64,000 bases of DNA from the NCBI RefSeq assembly GCF_964340395.1, contig NC_135568.1, positions 15,981,776 to 16,045,775 of the forward strand, written 5' to 3'. Both the position numbers and the translations under genes were made by a program. The notes under the pieces are model-generated. The model did not search any database. It saw only the letters and a list, made by a program, of their open reading frames with translations, and was not told the DNA's origin. The DNA is from Glandiceps talaboti (Eukaryota > Hemichordata > Enteropneusta > Spengelidae). This document shows, piece by piece, positions 37,701-50,498 of this stretch; position 1 is the stretch's first letter; each line of letters starts with the position of its first letter.

Positions 37701-40700
37701 GTGCTTATTATGCTTGGTGTATGTACAGAATATTGTGGAATTTGAAAAGTGCATTCTTTAGATACAGCTTAATTACTGAAACTAATTAATGATGGCATGA
37801 TTATTATATGTATCCTCAATAGATTACCCCTCTTCCCTTACTCTTTTTTCAGCTGATTGTGGTACACCACCTACAGGAACACAAGCATCAAAAACATGTT
37901 CCCAATCCCCTTATGTAAATGGCGATTTCTGTACATATACGTGTAATACTGGTTATCATACAAGTGATGGATCAAGTACAGTTGACATTACATGTAACGA
38001 TGGGACCTGGAGTGCTAGTAGTGTCATTTGTGTTGGTAAGTGATTTGCTTTCAACTGACTGTTAAGATGATAATTATAAGCATCAAGGAATCAAGTCTTC
38101 AACATCAGTGTACCTTTCCCAAAATCATTTAATTTATGCAAATGATTCATACGAAAACTAACAACTATATCAACAAACTGCATAGAACATATGCACGTTA
38201 TTATTTTTGATGTATGTATCGAATTATATAAAATCTGAAGATTCGATTCTTAAGATATAGCTTATTTATTAAAGTTGTTAATTATACAAATTACTCTGTA
38301 AAACTAAACAGTATACCAACAAGCTTTTTATGACATATGTGCTTATTATGATTGGTGTATGTACAAAATATTGTGGAATTTGAAAAGTGCATTCTTTAGA
38401 TACAGCTTACTGAAACTAATTAATGATGGTATGATTATTATGTGTCCTCAATAGATTACACGTCTTCCTCTACTCTTTTTACAGCTGATTGTGGTACACC
38501 ACCTACAGGAACACAAGCATCAAAAACATGTTCCCAATCCCCTTATGTAAATGGCGATTTCTGTACATATACGTGTAATACTGGTTATCATACAAGTGAT
38601 GGATCAAGTACAGTTGACATTACATGTAACGCTGGCATCTGGAGTGATGATAGTGTCATATGTATTGGTAAGTAATTTTGTTTTTTCAATTGAATACAGT
38701 GGTGATGAAGAAAAGTGGTGCATTTGTCCTACTAGCCATCCTTTGTGCGTGGATATATGTGTGAGTGCGGGGGGGGGGGGGGTCAGGGGACGGGGATAAC
38801 AGTTTGAAAAGATGTAGCCGCTACTCGTCGTGTGTATGATGTTGTGGAATGGAATGTGTTTAAAATTGCGCGGGATATCGCTATAATTGAATAAACATTA
38901 TTGTATCTCTTTCCACAGCTGATTGCAGTGCACCCATGCTAACACAAGCAACTGGGTCATGTCCTTCACCTTATTTACATGATAAAACCTGTACATATAC
39001 CTGTAATACTGGTTATCATACAAGTGATGGATCAAGTACAGTTGACATTACATGTAATGATGGGACCTGGAGTTCTAGTAGTGTCATTTGTATTGGTAAG
39101 TGATTTGTTTTCAACTGAGTGTTAAGATGATAATTATACACATCAATCAATATCAACAAAATGCATAGAACATATGCACGTTATCCGCGAGGGCAAATTA
39201 TTTTTCAAATCGAGTCATCAACATATGGAATAATCTGCCAGCATTAATTGTCATGTCAACTACTCTTGACTCTTTCAAGAACAGTTTGGATAGTCGGTGG
39301 GCAGACTATAAATATATATCTAACGTGACCTACGATCTACTAAGTCAAGAGACATGAAGCTTTTCAAAATTAACGTAATTTATTCGTGGTCTGTAATTAT
39401 CATTCATTTTTGTGATGCTACAAACTGGGAACAATGCCGCTAAAGTTCGATATTTTTGATTGAACTGTAGTGTTCTCTATTGTATCAGTTGTATTCACCA
39501 GTGTTTTCAATGGACTTTTACTACGGATAACATGAATTTATTTGGTCTTTATGTAAGGACTTTGGAACATGAACATGCAGACATTTACTATTTAACTGGA
39601 GTATTTATTTATTTACATATTAATTTATTAAGTTATTCTTTTCACTTTATCTTGTAATATGATAGTTGCATATGCACATCATGAGGACATGATGGACAGA
39701 GTTTATTTTCGCTATTGACATTTCGACCCGCTCATAGGATTTTAGCCTTTATATAGCAAAATGTGATATAATATGATATGATATGATATAATATGAAATG
39801 ATATGATAGCATATGATGTATGTATCGAATTATATAAAATCTGAAGAGTCCATTCTTAAGATATAGCCTATTTATTGAAATTGTTAATCATACAAATGAC
39901 TCTTTAAAACTAAACAGTATGCCAACAAGCTTTTTATGACGTGTGTGCTTATTATGCTTGGTGTATGTACAGAATATTGTGGAATTTGAAATGCGCATTC
40001 TTTAGATACAGCTTAATTGCTGAAACTAATTAATGATGGTATGATTATTATGTGTCCTCTATATATTACACGTCTTCATCTACTCTTTTTTCAGCTGATT
40101 GTGGTACACCACCTACAGGAACACAAGCATCAGAAATATGTTCTCAATCTCCTTATGTAAATGGTGATTCTTGTACATATACGTGTAATACCGATCATCA
40201 TACAAGTGATGGATTAAGTACAGTTGACATTACATGTAACGATGGGACCTGGAGTGCTAGTAGTGTCATATGTGTTGGTAAGTGATTTGTTTTCAATAGG
40301 GTGCAATTGTTATAAGTGATGATTTATGCAGTAGCATATCAATTGTATTTTAGCTGATGAAGATGACAGATGCTAAAACCCTTCGGAGATTGATAAATCA
40401 ATATTTCAATTAGTTGGATAGGGTGGGAGGGGGACATCTGGAGAGAGAATGGCAGTGGACCAAGTATTGATGTTGATCATTGAAATGGTTTGACAATACT
40501 AAGCAATATGTTAGACTCCAACATACCATTTCTTTCAATGGTGAAGAATTCGTCATTGAACAGTGAATGCTTACTGGACTACATAAATCTTCAATTTGCT
40601 ATGTAGAATATCCAGATTTGCCATCGTATATCCGTGGAGAAAGTTTAAGTGTAAGAGTACAGTTGAGAAATATGTAGCTACTATTCGCATTACTAATGAA

Positions 40701-42314
40701 ATTTATGGATGGGGATATTTGTTTAAAGTGAATGAACAAGTTTTAATTTAGATTATTCCTTTCCACAGCTGATTGCAGTACACCCATGCTAACACAAGCA
40801 ACTGGGTCATGTGCTTCACCTTATTTACATGATGTAACCTGTACATATACCTGTAATACTGGTTATCATACAAGTGATGGATTAAGTACAATTGTCATTA
40901 CATGTAACGATGGGACCTGGAGTGCTAGTAGTACAATCATATGTATTGGTAAGTGATATGTTTGCCAATTGTCACAATGGTGATAAAGGAAAGTGGTATG
41001 CTGGCTTATGCCCTAATAGCCTTCCTCTATTGGTTATCATACAAGTGATGAATCAAGTTGACATTACATGTACTGATGGGAACTAGAGTGATGATAGTGT
41101 CATATGTATTGGTATGTAATTTGGCTTGCAAATTATCTTTTTGTAAGAAGTATGGACACTCCATGAACCTAACATAACATTCATAGCATGGGAATACCGG
41201 TAGTAAAGAATGTCCTCCCATGGTAATATGGTAATATGTATACAACAAAGTTGAAGAAGCCGAAATTCACTACTTTCGAGTTTGAGCTATTACAAGTTTG
41301 ATAAATAGGAGGAATAAATAAAACATGAAAATATTACTAAAGCAGTGATCACATCTTTTTTTTTCTCAACGTATTGTATGTTTTTGTTCCAACAGACGAT
41401 GAGCCACCAATTATTGATTGTCCCAGCGATTACAGCACAACAAGTAATATAATTCCCGTTCAAGTTACCTGGGAAGAACCAGTATACAACGACATAGTTG
41501 ATGGTATAAATGTGAACGTAACTCAAACACATACTTCTGGATCTTCGTTCTACATTGGTACAACAACTGTCGAATACAATGTTGAAGATCAAAGTGGAAA
41601 TAGTGCCTCGTGCAGTTTCACAATAACCATTGTTGGTATGTCTATGTGAAGTATCAACTTATTCTGCACTTAGATAGCAAGATCGGAATTTCTAGCTACA
41701 TTTTGTCGGTTATGAAATCAGCCACAGTACACCCTCAGACCACCATGCAATTGTTTGCGTAAAACGCATTACAACTAGATGCAGACAATCGGGCGACAAT
41801 GTTTTGACGTGTGTATTTGGTGTCTTCATCCACAGACACAGACAAAGAAGTGATTCATCTTTTCATCACAGGCAGGAAGCTAAATGTTTCTTGCATAATA
41901 GTTTCAAATTTCGTTAAAAATCGGACCATTTCATCTCTAGCTGGCTTAGATTAGAATTTCACTTGCCCGTAGTTAGTCAAGACAAGACAATTATCAAGGC
42001 TATCATCTAGTACAGTTACTTCTATCTGTTTGTGATGTATTAAAGTCTTTGCTGGTTTTAGTTTAAATGGTATTGCATGTCTAGCGTAATCATTCATGTT
42101 GACGATTACGATTTGTAGCATCCAACTTCCATATGTCTTATATAAGATAATATGGCAATCTTAAATCTTAGGGACTGTTCATTTTGTACGGCTAGGGGGG
42201 GGGGGGCGGCAAATTTTTGTTGTCGGTTATTAAAAAGATAGACCCCAGTATCCACAACCAAAAAGTGATGACCCCCCCCCCCACTTTGATAGGAGGAAAA
42301 TATGAGGACCCCCC

Positions 42315-42357
<43 letters not shown>

Positions 42358-44102
42358 GTTAAAACACTATGATACAGTTATAACAAACTAATGTCAGAAT
42401 GCACTATAGTACTACTGAAATTGCGTTTTAGTAATTTTCTGAAGATTTCAATAATAGTACACTTGCAAACTGCTTTCTATATAAACAATTAAACAACCTT
42501 AATCTTTAATATCTTAAATGAATCACAAAATTTTGGAAGTAACATGCAGTTTTGAAAATATTCCCATTCTTAAATGTTACATAAAGTGGTATCCGGAAGA
42601 GCCATCTGCCAATAGATTTGGAGTTAGTCTTATTTATTTACTTTTGGCCCAAAATGAAGATGTACCTTTTCATCATTTTGGTACTACATTTATCAAACAC
42701 AAATAGTAGTATACCCATCCAGGTTACACGTGTACCTACATTTGGGTACAAAATTACATTAATTTCATGTACTACTTCACCACTCAATTCTTTTTGAAGT
42801 CCAAATTTCTCATGACTACATCAACCACACCAAATCATCTTGACCATTGAAAAACAATTTTTGCACGAGACACTGATATAGCAAAAACAATGCCATGAAC
42901 CAGCATCATAATTATTGACTTTGGATTATCTAAACCTCTCCTCAATTCCAAATCCAAATCTAAATTCAATGTATGGGACTAATACGACTAATTTGATCAC
43001 CAAGGTTCATATTGAGGTATCTACCAGACACAAGGATAACATGAAAACATCCCTCATACACAGTTTGCCCTGAATCTTGCCAGTGATAACAAAAACTTAC
43101 ACAAAAGTAACACATACAGAGTAAACATTGTCTAAGGGATGTTTGTGTTCTTTCTTTTTTGTAAGATTGGTATCTCATTATATTTTATTTACTCAAACAC
43201 ACTTCATTCCCTTTACTATTTGTTTTATATTTGACGATTGTACAAGAGTGAATAAGTCAAATTTCGTACAATTATTACTTTGTTATATTTGTTTCATTAC
43301 AGAGTATATGTGTTCACCTAAAACAATTCCTGAGAACGGAGCGGTAGCCTGTACTACGTGGGATGTTGGTATTGGTTGTGAATTTACTAACCTTTCCGGT
43401 AGCCAGATATGTGTATTGCTCTGTAATATAGAGTATGACTTCGAAAGCCAACCTGCTTCCTTATACATTTGTCAATATAAAGAGAAAAAGGGGCAATGGG
43501 TATGGGCATTAGAACCATGCCATGAAGATCAAATATTTCCAGATAATTTTGATTATCAAAAGTCACCTAATTGTACAGGTAAGTTTTTGAATTTAGAACA
43601 AGAAATTAAATACGTTTATTATATTTGTGTGGTGTGGTGTGGTGTGGTGTGTGGGGGTGGGGCTGATGGTGGTGGGGAAGGTGCTGAATATGTAAAATAC
43701 ATATGGTATTGTACATATTAAAGCATTAATCTTATAGAAGAACTGGCATAAACATATGAACGATTTTATAACAAAATTCGGCATTATGTACAACATCTCC
43801 TATGCTATATGTCTTTAGACGACTTTTGATAACAGTGAAGGCATATATTGATGTTCACAGCATGCTAGAATAGTTGAGAAATGTCTCGAGTTGTTTATAT
43901 TAAGATCATTAGTAGAAAAGTTTGTTAATACTGTCTGTATGTATGTATGTATGTATGTATGTATGTATGTATTTATATGTATTGTAATCCTAACTTTACT
44001 TTTCATGGATTATGTATTTAATTAATGTAAACTGTGTGGATATGTAGTTTGTCTTTTTTCTGTCAATGCAACGAAAATTTCATGATCGACATGACGAATA
44101 AA

Positions 44103-44137
<35 letters not shown>

Positions 44138-45162
44138 AAATTACATACTTCTTATTCGTGAGCTTTCGGGCTCGAGTCCCTGATCTCTTGATTCTCCGAT
44201 AACTGATATTTTTTTGGCATGCAATAAAATAATCGAACTCAATACTTTCCATATTACAAACCTTTTCTTTTCTTTTCCATAATTAGAGCCATTTGATATA
44301 AATGATGTTAAAGGTCAGATAGACTTCCAGTACTTTGTAAATGCGTGTACTACAGATAGTGGAAGCCAGGAAATCAGAGACATACTTTTCGATTTTCTGA
44401 TAGATATAACAAACACTATAAAAGGTGCTACTCATTGTAGTGATGAAACAATATGTAACGCGGAGGATGTTGTTTATAACTGCGGTGCAACAACTGCTAA
44501 ACGCTCACTGGATACTGTACTACGATTCACAATTTCTCTAGAAGTTAAAAGACTACACAACCAGGTATGCTGCTATCCTGTTTATACATGGGGCACAAAA
44601 TTGTTCTAAAAGGCCTCAGTTCGTATATTATTTGGAAAACGGGGAATTTATAAGTGAATTTCGTAGAATTACATGTTGCACATGACTGTAAAATGCATAG
44701 CCTTATATTGTAGGTAAATTGCTTGTGCTAACGGTGACATATTAGAGGTATTAAATGCCAATGTACTTACAACTTTCGTACACATTGGTATGTTGTCAAT
44801 TGACAGCCTTCATTACATCCCACGCAAACAAAGTTGAATGCATTTTAAACTAAAAGTATGGAATTTACACTCTCGCTGGTCGTTTCACGTCACAGGAACG
44901 CACATATTCGTTATTGGCTGTGCCCAAAATATATTATTTCTTCATCAGTTTTTCCTTCCCCGATTGCACAATAAATTGTGTCTCTGGACTGTTAAGGTAC
45001 AATTATAATTGTTCCCAATATGTTTCTTCATTGAGCCGGAAAATTCTGATGACGTTAAAGTTTTGCTGCTGCTCTTTTAGGTCACTCGTATTGTTCTTGG
45101 CTCAACGAAGCCAAAGTATTTGGGAGCAATGCATAATACTCAATACACTGTATGTATGTATG

Positions 45163-45194
<32 letters not shown>

Positions 45195-45676
45195 CTTTAT
45201 AAAGGTTTGTCACAAGGAGTACGATCAATTCGTCTACCTGACTTATTAGGTCATCCCTTAAAGCAATGCAATTGGCAATGGTATTCAAAAACACGTGCTC
45301 TTGTGAACAAATCGTAGGTTTATGTATTTCATCCGAAGTTTTGAATGTTTAAGTGAAAAGCTAAACTCATTTTTAAATAACATTTCTCAATTCCCTCCTC
45401 TCTCCGTTACAAAAAACCATTATGGCCAAAACAGTAACAGCAACTTTTTAAAACAATACCCCATTTTGTTACTTCATATGTATAAACAGATCTATTATGG
45501 TGAGCCAGACCTTGTTGATGTACTTGATGAAGTGGTGACGTTCTACATAACAGAGGTTGATGCATTTATTAGAGGTATTGATGGTATCACCATACTAGGT
45601 GCTGAGACCCCGGAGGTGGATATTGACGTTGATTGTCGTCGACGTTCGACGTTAGAAAATGACAAATGCTGTAAGT

Positions 45677-45738
<62 letters not shown>

Positions 45739-48700
45739 TGCGAAGCTTTGTGAATGGTGGAATGCTTTTACATAGGCAGTTTAAAGGGTATCAAAGTATA
45801 CAGCTATGATAAAATTAACCTGGTATCTGTCCTCCTTTAATGGTGACATTATATTTTATTTATTTATTTATTGATAGTGATCACAAAACTATCCTAAAAG
45901 CAATGACATGACACTTGGCATGACATTAAAGGACTTCTGAAAAGAATAAATGTTTATCATAAATGACAGTATTCGAGATATTATAGCAAGCTATTTTGCT
46001 ATTTAGTTTTTTCCACATAAATTGAATTATGGAGTTGATTTCTAAGGCCCCAGGTCTCTCGATAAATAGAAACCTTAAAATGCACGCAATGTACAGTCAA
46101 TTTCAAAATATCATGTGGCTCTTTTCCATCAGTGTTACTCTCTACTCGGTACTCGGAATCGACTTGGACTTGAAAAAGAATTAGCTCAGACTACACACAG
46201 GGTTCATCTGGTTAACCTGGATCATTTAAAAGTAGCCACGGAGCAGATCGAAGCTCCTTGCCTCAGGCCTAGCTATTGCCTCCCGCTCTCTCACTTCCAT
46301 TCATTCATTTCAACATTAAATTCTTCTTAACACAAAATATACGATACTGAAATGATTGGGTGATAACATAATCAGCACCATAAATGAATAAAACGGAAGT
46401 GTTGCCGTCGCCTTAATTCAATGCATATGATATTGAAACAATGTGATCACGTCATTGTTCTTCCAGCTGCCTGTAAACAGTCATTATTTGACATCGACGA
46501 TCTTTTAATAACTTTAAGTGCTGTCATCTTAGAAGAGTCCTATTCGCGAAATGCAAGCATTTGTTCTAAGTATTAATTCATGTCAGCTGGGAGTCACGGT
46601 GATCTCTCAAAACATTGAAACTTTGCGAATATCAAAAAGTTGCGTTCTGTCATCTGTAATAATACAACTTAGCCCAAACCAATAACAAACTGGACATGCT
46701 ACACTTTCAGATAGTAAAATTGAATGAGTTCAGTTTCTTGCTACATTTTGTCTTAGTGAAGTGAACGTCAAATATACACATGCCATCATACATACAGACA
46801 TCAAATGGTACCAAGAAAAACATTGACGCCTGATTATGTGTATGGAGTTGCAATATATTTAAATGGTTGATTTCAGTTAATAGACTAAATGTGAAATTCG
46901 CTATAAATGGTGTAACAAAACTGTTTTTTAATTGGCAGTGGTTTGTGGACAAGGGTCATACTACGACAACACCACTGGTGTGTGCCAAGAATGTGCAAAG
47001 GGGTATTTTCAACACGAAGAAGCAAGCACACATTGCAGACAATGTCCCATTGGTACTACAACAGACAGCTCCGGATCCAATTCAATATCTCACTGCAAAG
47101 GTAATATTTACCAGCGTACGATGATGTAAACCACGTTTAATGCTTACACACGACATCTATAATATGGGATCACGAAATGAATCAGTTACTACGAAATCAG
47201 AAAGACTATACACTTTCAATTAGGCTACAAGGCACTTTGTTAAAACTCACACAACGTTCTTAGTTACGAACCACACAAACTAAAATATAGTCATTAATAT
47301 TGCAAAATCAAAGGGTGCATGTCCTGAAAAGTTACTGAAGGTGGCTTTTATTTTTAATGAGCAATTTGCATACTTAATTATTTTAAGTAATATGAAGAGT
47401 GCAAGCTTCAATTCCTACATAATTTGATGTAAGCGTTCATAATACCAGGGTGCATATATCTTATAAAGGTTATTGACGAAACACATAGTTTTAATGCCTC
47501 TTCTGCATAATTAATGATTTTCAGTAATTAGGCTATATTTTAAGAATGCAGACTGCAAATTCAACTTAATTTGGTACACGTATTGATATCATAGTCCAAG
47601 TGCATTATACAGTTTGCTAATGTAGTTTTAATAACTTATTTGCATAATTAATAATGATAATTAAATAGAATGCATACTTTAAATTCAGTATAATTTTGAG
47701 CATACTTCAAACATAACTAGTCGAACACGTTCTGAAAAGCTTGTCGATGTAGCTTTTAGTTCTAAAGACTTTGACAGTTATATCTGGTATAGTATAAGAC
47801 CACCAAACTAAACATCATTCAAGACAGGGAAAGTGACGAAAACTATTCATACCAAAATGACACTATGTTCAGTACATTTAAGTACACATTCATGACAACA
47901 ACAATTATAAGAGAGTTTATACCCTTTTACGATGTGATACATTTTTCAAACATTTTGTGATTGCTGAGTTTTTTTCTATTTTCGAATATAATACAAACAT
48001 TACAAAACCAAAGGAAGAAAAGTAAGAGAAAGCCAAAACCGCAAAAGTAGAAAAAAAAGAAGAGCCTAACCCACTATAGCAAGTATAGATTACATTTAGA
48101 TCAAATCATGGTAAAAGGAGAGATAACAAAAAGCTGACTGAAAGCTGTATTACAAAAAGTCCTCAAGACTATCAATTATCTTTTCTGTCTTTAGTTCTTA
48201 TGCATAATATTCTAGAAGCTTCTTGTAGTACCTAAATTTTTCAGCAAGGACAGTAATGATTGGTTCAACTTTGCTAACTTTGCAACTATAAATATATCTC
48301 TTAGTCAGTAAACAGATAATAGTCCAATTGTAAACATTAGGGTTTGTGGCAATAACACCCAACAATATTTCTTTTTCTGAGAAAGTCGTATTACAAAGAT
48401 TAAAAAAAAGTTCCAGACTCGTTTAACAATTTGGCAATCATAAAATAGATGCCTCAAAGTTTCAGTTTCTAAGTTACAGGAGGTACATCTCTCGTGATCA
48501 AGGAGTTTTCGAAGGAAAAGACATCTATTTGTACAAATTATACGATTGAGCATTTTGTACTGAAAAAATTGAAGGGATACATCACCTGTAAGTTTTTTAA
48601 TCAATTCAAAGTAATCCCCAAATTCATCTTTTGAAGCATTACAGAAATCGCACCACTTCTCCACACATTTTGAGGCTTTATCTTATTGTTTTACATTTAG

Positions 48701-50455
48701 TTTCTAAAAACTTCGTGTACATTGTACTGATACCGCAGATGTCAGGGTCGTTTTTAAAGGCAATGGCGATCAACTCTGCTAAAATAATGAATATAAATAG
48801 GGTGACAGAGGATCTCCTTCTCTTACTCCTCTACTTAGGTTGAACAATTGAGAGAAATAACCATTATTTAAAATACAATTACTGGATTCACTATAAAAAG
48901 TAGTAACCCGTTTCCTTATCCCTTTCTCAAAATTACAGAACTTCAAAGCATTATCAATAGTTGCCAATTCAATTGAATCAAAGGCCTTTTCGAAATCTAT
49001 CAGTACAAGTTAAGCATACCATGAATGTTCTGAATTTTAGTTAACTTTGGTTTAACACATAGTTTTCACCAATAAAGCGACCTTTGATAAAACCTTTTTG
49101 GTTGGAACTTATAATATCGTCTAGCACACCCGATACATGTCGCAATTGCAGAAGCAGCAAGCTTATATTCTGTATTTAACAAAGTGATTGGTCTCCAATT
49201 CCTGATATCAAGCCTGGTCTTTCCTGGCTTTGGAATACAGGTAATCAACCCTCTACATTGAGAAATAGAACATTTTCCAGTTTGTTAATACTTGGTTTCA
49301 AACAACATTATCTTTCCTTTAGCTGTATCAAATGAGTGTCCCATGCCACATCACCCTGTCGACGGAATTTTCACATGCACACTGCCGCCTAATCCACCTG
49401 TTTGTCACGTCGAATGTCAAGAAGGATTCGACTTTGCTAGAGAACCAGCGGATAGATATATATGTGACTATTCTAGTGGTTGGAAAACTGAACCAGTCGG
49501 CATGGACGAGTTACTTCCTAATTGTGGTGGTAGGTAACATTCTTATGCCTTACATTGTCATGCATGGCTGTTCAAATCACTGACACAATGTTTACGATGA
49601 AGAAACAAACTTGCATAATCAAGGGTTTCGATTTCATTTATATTTCATTTCTTTAACCATTTTCTTATAGAGTTGTATATCTGAGTATGACACCAAGCTA
49701 TCATTAAACAGTACAACATCATATAGTTCATTTTATAGTGATATATAAATGAGAATTCTTTCAAACATAATTGCCTATGTATGTATGTATGTATGTATGT
49801 ATGTATGTATGTATGTATGTATGTATGTATGTGTGTGTGTGTATGTGTGTGTGTGTGTATGAATGAATGTACGTGTGTGTATTTGTTTAGATCATGTCTC
49901 CATTCAGTAACATTTGAGTGGGATGGGGGGGGGCTATGTCTTCTATGAAGACTTGTGACTGTTATCAATTTATTCTTTGAACAGAATCATCTTTGGTAGA
50001 AGTGGCACGAAAGAAAATAAAGGTCGATTTTTATCACACGGATTGTGACAACAACAACATAAAGAGGGTACAAAGCAAGTTCAAGAAGACATTTAAAAAG
50101 TCCTTTCTCAACAAACAATGTTTACCCAGTACGATTTGTGACATTAAGAGGGTATCAGCCGAATGCACAGCATTGACCAATACTAAGACAATAAATGGCG
50201 TTGAGTATAATGGTAAAATAGACATCAAATTTTATATTTATGGTAACATCAAGAACCCCTCAAATGTAAGTAGATAATGCATTATTTAATAGTTTTTAAA
50301 TTGTTAGGGCATCACTTTAAAAAAAAAACCCACAGCATTTTTTTCATATTTTATCACGTTATTTCTTACTGTCTTATCCACTTGCTGCTCTTTGTCTATG
50401 ATAGTAACAGGGTACGGGAGGTATTAAAAGGGGAAGGTGTGTCTGTGTGTGTGTG

Positions 50456-50498
<43 letters not shown>

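Noticed and set aside
40355-40400. Hammerhead ribozyme (CTGATGA motif)
   Set aside because: The GAAA core and the flanking stems are missing.
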